Below, in pieces: positions 39,001 to 46,105 of a stretch of 64,000 nt of DNA; within the stretch, counting starts at the first letter, position 1; each line of letters opens with the position of its first letter. The position numbers and the translations under genes were made by a program. Origin of the DNA: Tritrichomonas musculus (taxonomy: Eukaryota > Parabasalia > Tritrichomonadida > Tritrichomonadidae). The stretch lies in assembly GCA_039105265.1 (NCBI GenBank), contig JAPFFF010000003.1:2356001-2420000 (forward strand). The letters are read 5' to 3'. Below the pieces are notes generated by a model. The model did no database searches. It worked only from the letters and a program-made list of their open reading frames with translations, and was not told the origin of the DNA.

Positions 39001-40158
39001 TTCATCATAAGTGATCATTGACGGACGATAGAAGTAGTAGACATCAGATTCTCGTAATCTCAACGCGTTCTTCGCATCGATGATATCGCATTTGATAACT
39101 GGTTTACGTGATACTAATGAGTCATCATTCAGTAAGTTATGGATGGTCATGTCACCGTTGAGATACCATGAGTATGGTTCTATGTTGAGGTCTTTATCGA
39201 ACATGATCTCTGGATCATCACGTTCACGAGTCGAGTATGTGTAGCAATCACGAGCTTTGTTATGAGTCAACTCCGGACATATGAATTTGTCGTTATCGAA
39301 TGATATGATGAAATCGTTCAATACATTCCCTTGCCAATCCAATATCAATAGATTTCGCATATGAATCTTGAATACATCAACCGTTGTAGTAAACCTACTC
39401 TTGAGTTCACTTGGTAATGATATCTTCATGATGATGACTGGATCTTGAACTGAATCAGTTGATGTTGGTTCGTATGTGGTGATATCACTATGTTTGACGT
39501 AGTATGAGGGATAACCATCGACGGTATCGAATTCACTATCTCCGCTAGTAGATGGTTGATTGGATTCAACCTCTTGAATCTTATACGATAACAACTCTAA
39601 TGGACCCTTAATAGTATCACGAAATGTCTTACATATGTTGACGCATGAGTTCAATGATACAGCTTCGTTACTATCATCTGGAATCGATATATCAGATTCA
39701 GTACTCTTACACCAATCGATAAGAGGTTGTAGACTGAGTTTATTTGGTATTGATTCACCATTGACTGTGTCAACTTCGCTTTGCGAATCAACGGATTCAC
39801 CTTCTAATGAGTAAGTACTAGCTTTGCGAATCGATCGTGGTATATACAACACAGCATCTACTATCGGAACCAATATACGTGAACCTCTACAGACTACATA
39901 ACGATCAGTCAATGACGGATGATCTAATAACCACTCCATATCCATGTTGATCTCTTCTAATCGGTTGTTGATGTTCGATATGAATCCACGTAATGTTGAT
40001 CGATGTTGTTCATCGTGATCTCTCATCCATTGAATATCATGATCAGTAAGTGATAGTTGATTATCGGGATTAGTGAGAGTGATTTGATTATCATTGATGG
40101 TTACTTGATTGATATGTCGTCGATCGATAACTCCAATAACGTTGTTTTTGTAAACCAC
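36037..40158 (-). CDS. Element C giant fibre-like protein 1 (about 1370 aa)
   Basis: Homologue of B's 4760-8803. It has the shared globular block (PYSWYLNGDMTIHNLL; FNEYCFGNKWSLTWDGNKW), the hallmark TTLYTDFNITSSK..ADNITTMRSDLN (~680-720), a Gly/Ala-rich hydrophobic segment (GIALGVAGCVIGATGLGVAG), and a fibre-type tail with DLTNYATMSDLDGYALKSDYDALKSKLDSLESR. The 5' end is uncertain: I see no ATG at the start of the open frame, so the left-hand limit of the protein is not fixed. The segment around 36560-36910 is unusually close to B at DNA level. Probably a spike/fibre subunit. Confidence 0.7.
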   Translation of the reverse strand: MVYKNNVIGVIDRRHINQVTINDNQITLTNPDNQLSLTDHDIQWMRDHDEQHRSTLRGFISNINNRLEEINMDMEWLLDHPSLTDRYVVCRGSRILVPIVDAVLYIPRSIRKASTYSLEGESVDSQSEVDTVNGESIPNKLSLQPLIDWCKSTESDISIPDDSNEAVSLNSCVNICKTFRDTIKGPLELLSYKIQEVESNQPSTSGDSEFDTVDGYPSYYVKHSDITTYEPTSTDSVQDPVIIMKISLPSELKSRFTTTVDVFKIHMRNLLILDWQGNVLNDFIISFDNDKFICPELTHNKARDCYTYSTRERDDPEIMFDKDLNIEPYSWYLNGDMTIHNLLNDDSLVSRKPVIKCDIIDAKNALRLRESDVYYFYRPSMITYDEHVKYDDTFGSETLEYECECYKMIYKIPSTYEIPTNLTFKFNEYCFGNKWSLTWDGNKWIGDDIQGRFQSKIISKCQKRDPKPDNYGSTGCIIAVKRDTLNSRAIRETNSNGLAYSLLRTCMRDDGGVYEPYIKFKDGSVVNGSDYSLSIGFTSADSSVKLDGYDLASVSCTIGNYSTSKLNISDIEQLYLDLVLPGQELVNRLSFTIDGDEVHRSGTNNNGYVDLKGALDTVDRVGYAWTKRSKNDTGRDITLYLRHDYTDPIDEVNWDPSTNAFEYIIKQQFYEVSPNPNASTTLYTDFNITSSKIITADNITTMRSDLNLVTNNVDVVSYDVKEVKSKVDALSSEMVDQQSKTKYLQKEVDKIDMKANVGIALGVAGCVIGATGLGVAGKALSFASKGVANTVGRELVNTVTKVSDVGADVVTDMAGKLVDELPDIGADIFFGDMVSVPVSRMMKSRTVLSNTDKLNKIIEWCDQEYVPVEDMTFTDELDDPSKVAMTLTSTMDMCKRFRHTMKPMIKTLAQTMQLSRDDVIDIVGKIDGIDKNIQLVAEDIITDGSIRVKLMVRTISEFNDVDYDEQYVSLTITNGVISEYVGTDTFPSATMDDSSTQITILNPQHVQVTGITIKENTLIRHLEFTTNDIAYTCDIDALQKKIDSLHDQLEQNDKSLATTLNEFPTVDEVNTALYTVKNESDSKYRNKNDLIYKDAVDVPFENVQDSSGSYEVKIKLVSGIRLVGTISNNDGFVKEFDYLFEYNGVITEDGDVNVAFEIDGTTYYLTYYKSDSNGLCFYIDNGEDYFDTKLILAEKILNQDKIALKSEIPEPVDLTNYATMSDLDGYALKSDYDALKSKLDSLESRIVSLMNKLTRIKYTFNITNSNTIHYQFEKQLDEYDGTLYLAYNETRDNVTSVNEIKISISFNVNNSPKFEYQCEPTKIWLNNIEFPLSSSSNFVINATVNYILINSSFFTSNGILAADNTKNEIHSLA

Positions 40159-40212
40159 TTCTGTGTGATCATCATTGTTAGTGGAACCAAGTTCGCTTCG
40201 CGAATCTCTGAA

Positions 40213-42744
40213 TCATAATCCATTGATCTCATTAGCGAGTCTATGACGTTGAAACCAATCCATCTGCTCGATATCGCCAAGAGTGATAGTGGTTCCAGGG
40301 ATGACTACATCAGCATCAGTCGTTGGAGTGAGTTCGTGATTGACTACTACCACATTGTATTCATTAGCGATGAGTTCGCGAGTATCATCATTTACGTGAA
40401 TACCATCTGAGTTAACGTTAACGGATGATCCATGATTGTTAATCTGTCCATCAGAGTTCACTCTGTTAATCGATATTCCATCACCGTCAACGGATGTACG
40501 AGTCAGCATGGTTACATCAATGATCGCAACAGTTCTACCACTCGAATCTCTCACTTCAGTCCAATCAACACCGGTATCTACATCACTGTTTCTAACGAAT
40601 TGAAGTTCAGGATGTGTATTCTCGAATAGGATTCGATCAGTCAATAACATCTGTTCTATTTCTAACGCGGTTCGTCCATCATAAGACCATGTTGAGGTGG
40701 TATCTACACGACGTCTGCTATTGAATCTGATACGTTCTGGAGTCGTTATTGATTGTACATGATCACGTCTTCTGATATAAACCACTTCACCAGTAGTTAC
40801 ACTCGTTATGAGTATGAGATCATTACCGATCTGATCAACATGGACATCAGATGAGTTCAACGCTAACAACTCTTCATCAGTGAGATCCGATAATGATTCC
40901 AGATTATGATCACCAAATCCAGATCCGGCGTTAGTGGTCGTATCATGAGTTAATCTCGTTGTTGGTGTTTCGACATCTAAATCATCTAGTTCCATCTCAT
41001 CAGTGTTTTCGACTGTGTGATCAACAATGGTGTTATCGCGATGTTCTCTCCATCTACGACGCAATTCGCGAACTGAATCAGTAATAGTTTGTATCGATTG
41101 TTGAATAACTCTTACACCATCAATCATTTCCGGTACTCGATCTAATGTCAAACCACCAGCAATTAATGTCGTGGTTGTAGTACCGATCTGAGTTAACGAG
41201 TTCATCGCGTTTAGTACCAAATCAGTAGCAGTTAACGATGATGTAGCTGCTGGAATCTCTGTCTGTGTTGGAATGAATCGTTTCAGTACTTGACCAGCAG
41301 CGCTAGTATCCATATCAAGAATGAATTTACCACTAATCGGTTGTTTACCGCCGGGGTAATCATCATTCGGTCCACCCATTCCAGGGAATGTAAAGTCTTC
41401 AGTTCGATATGTGTTGATGTTCATGTTCTCACCTGTCATGGATAGAGTTGATAGATCTTTAACCATATTCACTGCACCTGAAAGTATTGTGATTATGTCA
41501 CTAGCAATCGCTAAACCTTTACGAATAGAATCAATGTACTCGTTATACGCAGCTTGTAAACGAAGTTGTTCTTGGATACCATTGATGATAGCACGTAACA
41601 CTGAGTAGTCATATGCGAGTACGTCAACGGTACCACCAACTACATTCAGATCTCTACGCATAGTCATGATATTATCAGCCCATATGATCTTCGATGAGTA
41701 GATGTTATTATCAGTGGTGATGGTAGTACATTCGCGTGGATCTGGTTTGACTTCATAGAACTGTTGAGTGATCATGATATCGAATGGATTGTATGTTTCA
41801 TCAGCGGTATCTGGCTTCTGTTCGAAATACTCTTTCTCGATATAGATGTGAATGTCGTTATTGGTATTCTCTTCTGGTATAGACTTGTTCGAGTGTTTGA
41901 CTTCGCGGATGTACGTGAATGACTCTATAACGGGGTTGTTGTCACGAGTATTCAGATAATGAAGGTTGATTGGAGTAGTTATGTTCAGATCCCACTTCAA
42001 TGGAATTACAAAACCGTTGATATTGATATCAGCTAGTACATACAACATGTTATTACTGGATACGTCGTTAGATACTTTAACACCGAATTGTTGAACATCG
42101 ATGTTGTCGTAATGAGGTGATTCACCGAGTTTAACGTTATCATCAGATACATTGATGATGGTTCCATCAGCGTACATTACTCTCCAGTTTGTAACGTATT
42201 TGGATAATATAGTAGCATAGTTGTCTGAGTCTTTGACGGTATCTACGAAACATCGGATCCATTTAGCGATGTAATCATTGTGACGAACTACTATCGCTGG
42301 ACTTCCATTGTTGTTTCTAACGGTCGACTGTTTATTGAATGATAGGTTCACGACGTTGTTTCCGGTCCATGAATGACCATCCCATATCAATGACCATGTA
42401 TGACCAAACAGATAGTCTTTGAATTCGAATTCTAACTGTAATGGAATTTCATAGTTCGGATCGATATTCCATATCATCTCATAGTACTTACTTGATTGAG
42501 TGATCAATGACGGTTTATATAGATACAGTTGATCGGATTCACGGAGTTCGAATAGTGAGTTATCATTAATCTCTGATTTAGTGTTTTGGATTAGATCATC
42601 GATTTCTTTCTTGGTGTAGATACAATTGATACGAACATCATCAACTTTACTATCTTTGGTGATCTTCAATTCATCGTCTCTGACTTTGATTTTGTAACCG
42701 CGATCTTTCAATGCCATTGCACGCACAGCTAATGGGGTAATCAT
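40213..42744 (-). CDS. Element C fibre-like protein 2 (about 843 aa)
   Basis: Counterpart of B's 1546-aa protein by N-terminus (charged, KVRDDELKITKDSK...INCIYTKKEID against KINIIQEDKP...FNCLYNKSEVD) and by map position next to the penton-like gene. It has the globular block (EFEFKDYLFGHTWSLIWDGHSWTG), a hallmark variant TTITTDNNIYSSKIIWADNI (~336-378), a hydrophobic/helical stretch, and an acidic, Ser/Thr-rich C-terminal region. It lacks B's Trp repeats. I choose the ATG at 42744, which matches the start of the B protein; another in-frame ATG is 12 bp upstream. It is divergent from the penton-like gene with only 15 bp between. Confidence 0.7.
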   Translation of the reverse strand: MITPLAVRAMALKDRGYKIKVRDDELKITKDSKVDDVRINCIYTKKEIDDLIQNTKSEINDNSLFELRESDQLYLYKPSLITQSSKYYEMIWNIDPNYEIPLQLEFEFKDYLFGHTWSLIWDGHSWTGNNVVNLSFNKQSTVRNNNGSPAIVVRHNDYIAKWIRCFVDTVKDSDNYATILSKYVTNWRVMYADGTIINVSDDNVKLGESPHYDNIDVQQFGVKVSNDVSSNNMLYVLADININGFVIPLKWDLNITTPINLHYLNTRDNNPVIESFTYIREVKHSNKSIPEENTNNDIHIYIEKEYFEQKPDTADETYNPFDIMITQQFYEVKPDPRECTTITTDNNIYSSKIIWADNIMTMRRDLNVVGGTVDVLAYDYSVLRAIINGIQEQLRLQAAYNEYIDSIRKGLAIASDIITILSGAVNMVKDLSTLSMTGENMNINTYRTEDFTFPGMGGPNDDYPGGKQPISGKFILDMDTSAAGQVLKRFIPTQTEIPAATSSLTATDLVLNAMNSLTQIGTTTTTLIAGGLTLDRVPEMIDGVRVIQQSIQTITDSVRELRRRWREHRDNTIVDHTVENTDEMELDDLDVETPTTRLTHDTTTNAGSGFGDHNLESLSDLTDEELLALNSSDVHVDQIGNDLILITSVTTGEVVYIRRRDHVQSITTPERIRFNSRRRVDTTSTWSYDGRTALEIEQMLLTDRILFENTHPELQFVRNSDVDTGVDWTEVRDSSGRTVAIIDVTMLTRTSVDGDGISINRVNSDGQINNHGSSVNVNSDGIHVNDDTRELIANEYNVVVVNHELTPTTDADVVIPGTTITLGDIEQMDWFQRHRLANEINGL

Positions 42745-42759
42745 TTTATTTAACATAAA
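42745..42759. promoter_or_regulatory. 15-bp divergent promoter between fibre-like 2 and penton-like genes (element C)
   Basis: The spacer tttatttaacataaa is near-palindromic (ttta..taaa). It mirrors the 19-bp spacer in element B at the same gene pair. Function inferred from position. Confidence 0.45.
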
Positions 42760-43521
42760 ATGCTGTTATCGTTACAAAGTACCGGACCGGACTACAGTCA
42801 TTTACAAGCAAACATTAACATACCATGGAATTGTGAGTACATTGAATATCATGTCGCTTCGATAAACACGAGAGATCTATTGATAACGACAGAAGATGAT
42901 GTAATCGAATTCGAATATGAAGATAATTGGGGTGACACCGAAAAACATACATTGAAGTGTCTAGATCTGTTCAACGTTAGTAAGAAAGATGCTAATAGTA
43001 TACTCAAATGGAATGGTGCTGATAATTATATCGATGTCGGAGTTAACGTTGATGGTGACGGAAGTAGAGGTCGAACACTGATTACTCCGTTAATGAATGA
43101 ATTCAAATTCACACGAATTGATCATCGCGCTGGATTAGTCACTGGATTATACAACATGAAACTCAATACAGTATATCCAGCTAATAAATTGATTATAGCT
43201 GAGAGACCGATTAGAGACTATGCGAATAAACTATATCTGGTATCGAAACAGGGTCAAGCTATTCAATCTAATATCGGTGACATCGAATACACACCATCAG
43301 TCATAGCTAGTATCGATCATATCATCGACACAGATACACCAATCATCCAGAACTTCGAAACCTATGGTAAACCAATCAAAAATATCGTTAACATAGATTC
43401 ATTCAAACAAATCGATCTGCAACTAGTCGACTTCCAGTATCAACCAGTAGTGTTAGCCAGTCCGATGTTTGTAACCATTAAAGTTAAACCATGTGATAAT
43501 CCAAAAATGAAATTACATTAA
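42760..43521 (+). CDS. Penton-like minor capsid protein (253 aa), element C
   Basis: Homologue of 13493-14227 in B: LSLQSTGPDYSHLQANINIPWNCEYIEYHVASINT, IDHRAGLVTGLYNMK, DYANKLYLVSKQGQAIQSNIGDIEYTPSVIA, LVDFQYQPVVLASPMFVTIKVKP (in each, only the key residues are shared). The size and beta-rich pattern fit a single-jelly-roll vertex protein. Divergent from a fibre-like gene, as in B. The penton assignment is inference. Confidence 0.6.
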   Translation: MLLSLQSTGPDYSHLQANINIPWNCEYIEYHVASINTRDLLITTEDDVIEFEYEDNWGDTEKHTLKCLDLFNVSKKDANSILKWNGADNYIDVGVNVDGDGSRGRTLITPLMNEFKFTRIDHRAGLVTGLYNMKLNTVYPANKLIIAERPIRDYANKLYLVSKQGQAIQSNIGDIEYTPSVIASIDHIIDTDTPIIQNFETYGKPIKNIVNIDSFKQIDLQLVDFQYQPVVLASPMFVTIKVKPCDNPKMKLH

Positions 43522-43526
43522 TGGAT

Positions 43527-43820
43527 TTACTCGTTTGATTTGGATTCAGCGTCGAGACGAGCTTTTAACGCGCGTAACTCAGCTAACTCTTGTTTCTTTC
43601 GTTCACGGTATTGTTTTTGTTGTAATCTTCTAGCGATGATTCTCTCTTCATCAGTAGCGTATTTACGTTTACGTCCACGATTGGATTTGGATGGAGTGGA
43701 TGGTTCATCAGCGAGTAGTTCGTTGACATTGTTGTCGTCAGTGACTAATTCGTCTGATTGTTTGGATCGTAATGATTTGATTACGTCTGTTTCGTTGAAG
43801 ATGTCGGTATTGATAGTCAT
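43527..43820 (-). CDS. Small AT-hook/bZIP-like basic protein (97 aa), element C
   Basis: Homologue of B's 19066-19347. The core is NRGRKRKYATDEERIIARR then LQQKQYRERKKQELAEL, preceded by an acidic N-terminus (DDNNVNELLADEP). An AT-hook-like motif plus basic helix points to DNA binding. Its 3' end converges on the penton-like gene with 5 bp between. Good T-rich tract (tttattttttattttc) ahead of the start. Confidence 0.72.
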   Translation of the reverse strand: MTINTDIFNETDVIKSLRSKQSDELVTDDNNVNELLADEPSTPSKSNRGRKRKYATDEERIIARRLQQKQYRERKKQELAELRALKARLDAESKSNE

Positions 43821-43860
43821 TTGCGTTGAAAATAAAAAATAAAATCATATACGAATCAAC

Positions 43861-44604
43861 TCACTTCTGATATTGATCGAAGTAATCACTAATTGATTTA
43901 TACAGTCGATCCAAATATTTGACATGTAACGTGATATTACATCCGTTGAACTCATATTCACCATCTGGTACGACACTCTTAATGATGTCGATAACATCTT
44001 TATTGATTGACATCGATATCGGAAGATTATCACGATAGAACCATCTTTCTGATTCATTATCGTAATGTTGACGGATTTGTTCGAATGTTGATTTGTTACG
44101 ACGGACTAGATGAAGAGTAACTCCATTTGGTTTATCTGGTATTGGTTCACGCCAGATGAGATATCGATAATCGTGTTCATGATTCTTTGGTACCATTCGT
44201 GGACGTTGTTGTTTGATCGTAGATTCCATCTCTTCACGTTCAGTCGTAGCCATCTGATCTAACAATTTATAGATTTGAAGAGCGTATCGTGGACTAGCCC
44301 ACATAGCTACAGCGTTGACGAGTAATCTATGAACGTAGTAACCACGTAATTCAACACTAACGTTGATTCTGTTATCTACTGGTATTGATCCAGCTAAATC
44401 ACGATCATGTTCGAATGATTTCAATAACTCTTTAGTGTCTTTACTATTAATCCAGTCGTTAGCTCTCTTATTTGAATGACAAGCATCGATGATAGACTTC
44501 ACCTGATACATATCATCATCGATTGAATGTATGATTCGTAGCTTCTTGTTATACTGGATGTATTCATATTCACAGTTGATTAGTTCGCGAATTATTGTAG
44601 ACAT
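43861..44604 (-). CDS. KilA-N domain protein (247 aa), element C
   Basis: Residues ~30-120 fit a KilA-N DNA-binding domain: YQVKSIIDACHSNKRANDWI, then RGYYVHRLLVNAVAMWASPRYALQIYKLLD. KilA-N proteins are common in nucleocytoplasmic large DNA viruses, phages and some Polinton-like elements, and probably regulate gene expression or bind viral DNA. The C-terminal half (~130-247) has a RYLIWREPIPD segment and may be an accessory regulatory domain. Element B carries unrelated accessory genes in this neighbourhood. It lies next to a long non-coding region with palindromes that could be its target. Confidence 0.85.
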   Translation of the reverse strand: MSTIIRELINCEYEYIQYNKKLRIIHSIDDDMYQVKSIIDACHSNKRANDWINSKDTKELLKSFEHDRDLAGSIPVDNRINVSVELRGYYVHRLLVNAVAMWASPRYALQIYKLLDQMATTEREEMESTIKQQRPRMVPKNHEHDYRYLIWREPIPDKPNGVTLHLVRRNKSTFEQIRQHYDNESERWFYRDNLPISMSINKDVIDIIKSVVPDGEYEFNGCNITLHVKYLDRLYKSISDYFDQYQK

Positions 44605-45039
44605 GTTTCAATTACGATAAAATATTAGATGCAAACTAGTTTGATGTTAATTATGTTGAACGTTACATAATGGTCGAAATTTAGTATAAACAGTGGTTTT
44701 CATTAACGATATGGCTAGTGCGGAAATTTCCGCACTAACGTTTAGAGGTTCGAAACAGTGGATTTTCGATAGAAATCAACATAGATATCACGATTCACAG
44801 ATTACTCGTTTTATGACCCATTTTGTATCAAAAACAGTGGTTTTCATTAATGATATTTCGAGTACGATAATTCTCGTAGTCGACTTTACATGATCGAAAC
44901 AGTCATTATTATACATAATTTTTGACATGTGATATGAAAACTATTTTTGAAAAATTTTGGATAATTATGACGGTATATATCGTGATGGAATATAGCTGGA
45001 ACAGAATAAATAGTAAATCGATATCTAATAAACGTTAGC

Positions 45040-45118
45040 GCTAACGGGTATAGTGGTAGAGTCATGAATCGGTGGTCCGGAACACTGGTTCGATTCGCTG
45101 CTATGCCGATTTTCTGTG
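45040..45118 (+). ncRNA. tRNA-like block with A-box and B-box matches
   Basis: The sequence ggtatagtggtagagtc resembles a tRNA D-arm/A box and ggttcgattc matches the B box, about 45 bp apart, followed by a tttt-type run. The acceptor and T stems do not pair well, so this is not a normal tRNA gene. It could be a decayed tRNA or an internal RNA polymerase III promoter driving a small RNA. Confidence 0.3.
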
Positions 45119-45254
45119 TTATTTTGTATCATATTTGTGATAGAACCCTAGCGAACTAAACACCTTGTGGTAAACTATTACTTGTGGTATAGATAACACA
45201 GAAGCATTTGTCGACAAATGTAATCCTCGTAATGAACGTGATTTAACACGTTCC

Positions 45255-45353
45255 CCAACTACAGTAGATGCATATTGTTTCTCTTTATGGGGTGGTATCA
45301 TCCCGGGTACGTATCATCTCATATCGAATGCATGACGCATCTACTGTAGTTGG
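45255..45353. repeat. 17-bp perfect inverted repeat (hairpin) with 65-nt loop
   Basis: The arms 45255-45271 (ccaactacagtagatgc) and 45337-45353 are exact inverse copies. The right arm is followed by a T run (tttttg). It could form a stable stem in RNA or a cruciform in DNA, just 3' of the convergent end of the gene at 45404-45865. Confidence 0.8.
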
Positions 45354-45403
45354 TTTTTGCACCGCGAGATCATCTTTTTTGATCAAAAATAGAATGAATC
45401 CAT

Positions 45404-45865
45404 TTAGATTGGTTCGTCATCTTTATCAATCTCACGGAAATCATCAACTGACTGACTCTTAGTGATCGTTTGTTTATATTCACTGATGACTTTATGAGCT
45501 TTGTTGTAGATCACTTCATATCTCTTCAATTCGGATTGTAAACATAGTTTATCGATGAAGTATTGATAATAAGTGTTGTCTTTGTATTGTTTTGGTTTCA
45601 AATCGATTGTCATCAACATTGGATCTCTATATACTGATCGAAAACGATTCTCTTTCACGGTGATGTATGGAACCTTACCAAACATATCGATCATCTTGGA
45701 CATATCTATAACAGTTGATCCGTATTTGACGAGTAATGGACGAACACTGATACCGAACTCGTTTGGATAGATCTTACTATCGAGATACACATAGAGTTTA
45801 TCAGTGTTGATTGGATGAATGGTTTCGACGAAGCTTTTGACGGTTGGTTTGATTTCGACAGACAT
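45404..45865 (-). CDS. Unknown 153-aa protein, element C
   Basis: Not recognised. Mixed alpha/beta composition with a beta-rich N-terminal half (DKLYVYLDSKIYP; VPYITVKEN) and a helical C-terminal half (QSELKRYEVIYNKAHKVISEYK). There is no match that I can align in B or A. The start is preceded by ctattatttttattctaccgaaATG, the recurrent promoter-like layout. It lies next to the NUMOD4-like gene and PolB in the same direction. Confidence 0.6.
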   Translation of the reverse strand: MSVEIKPTVKSFVETIHPINTDKLYVYLDSKIYPNEFGISVRPLLVKYGSTVIDMSKMIDMFGKVPYITVKENRFRSVYRDPMLMTIDLKPKQYKDNTYYQYFIDKLCLQSELKRYEVIYNKAHKVISEYKQTITKSQSVDDFREIDKDDEPI

Positions 45866-45889
45866 TTCGGTAGAATAAAAATAATAGAT

Positions 45890-46081
45890 TCAATTTAAGT
45901 TTGAAATCAACTCAGTAATGAGATAGAATTCACCGTTTAAGATCACACCGACATCTCCATAATTATTATGCCACTCATCAATGACGTAATATGTTAACTT
46001 ATCGCGAATTATGTATGGTTCTTCAATCGATATCTCGTATCGACCATTGAACCCCTTGATGTCTACGAAATGATATTCCAT
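45890..46081 (-). CDS. Short NUMOD4-like protein (63 aa), element C
   Basis: The 63 residues (FVDIKGFNGRYEISIEEP, YIIRDK, VILNGEFYLITELI) follow the pattern of the N-terminal NUMOD4-like region of element B's HNH protein (FVPLNEYPEYEIL, YTIRRK, MNINGKPNILKHRII). There is no HNH part. It could be a stand-alone DNA-binding remnant of a homing endonuclease gene or a repurposed regulator. Promoter-like tract actatttttgtgttgatgaaATG ahead of the start. Confidence 0.55.
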   Translation of the reverse strand: MEYHFVDIKGFNGRYEISIEEPYIIRDKLTYYVIDEWHNNYGDVGVILNGEFYLITELISNLN

Positions 46082-46105
46082 TTCATCAACACAAAAATAG
46101 TTGAC

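Larger units (their letters stand above)
44605..45403. other. 800-bp non-coding region with palindromes, repeats and hairpin, element C
   Basis: This is the only long intergenic stretch in the window. It holds: a repeated word aaacagtggttttcatta at 44688 and 44832, with a related copy near 44753; a perfect 22-bp palindrome at 44716-44737 with core gcggaaatttccgc; a 14-bp palindrome cgttagcgctaacg near 45034-45047; a tRNA-like A/B-box block (45048-45112); and a 17-bp perfect inverted repeat at 45255-45271 / 45337-45353. No convincing reading frame. Candidates are a replication origin, a regulatory region for the flanking divergent genes, or a non-coding RNA. Confidence 0.65.

Noticed and set aside
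45040-45118. A functional tRNA gene
   Set aside because: The A- and B-box matches are good but acceptor and T stems do not pair, so I list it only as a tRNA-like block.
45119-45301. Minus-strand 60-codon frame in the non-coding region of element C
   Set aside because: It overlaps the hairpin and tRNA-like signals, has no promoter-like tract, and shows no protein pattern.
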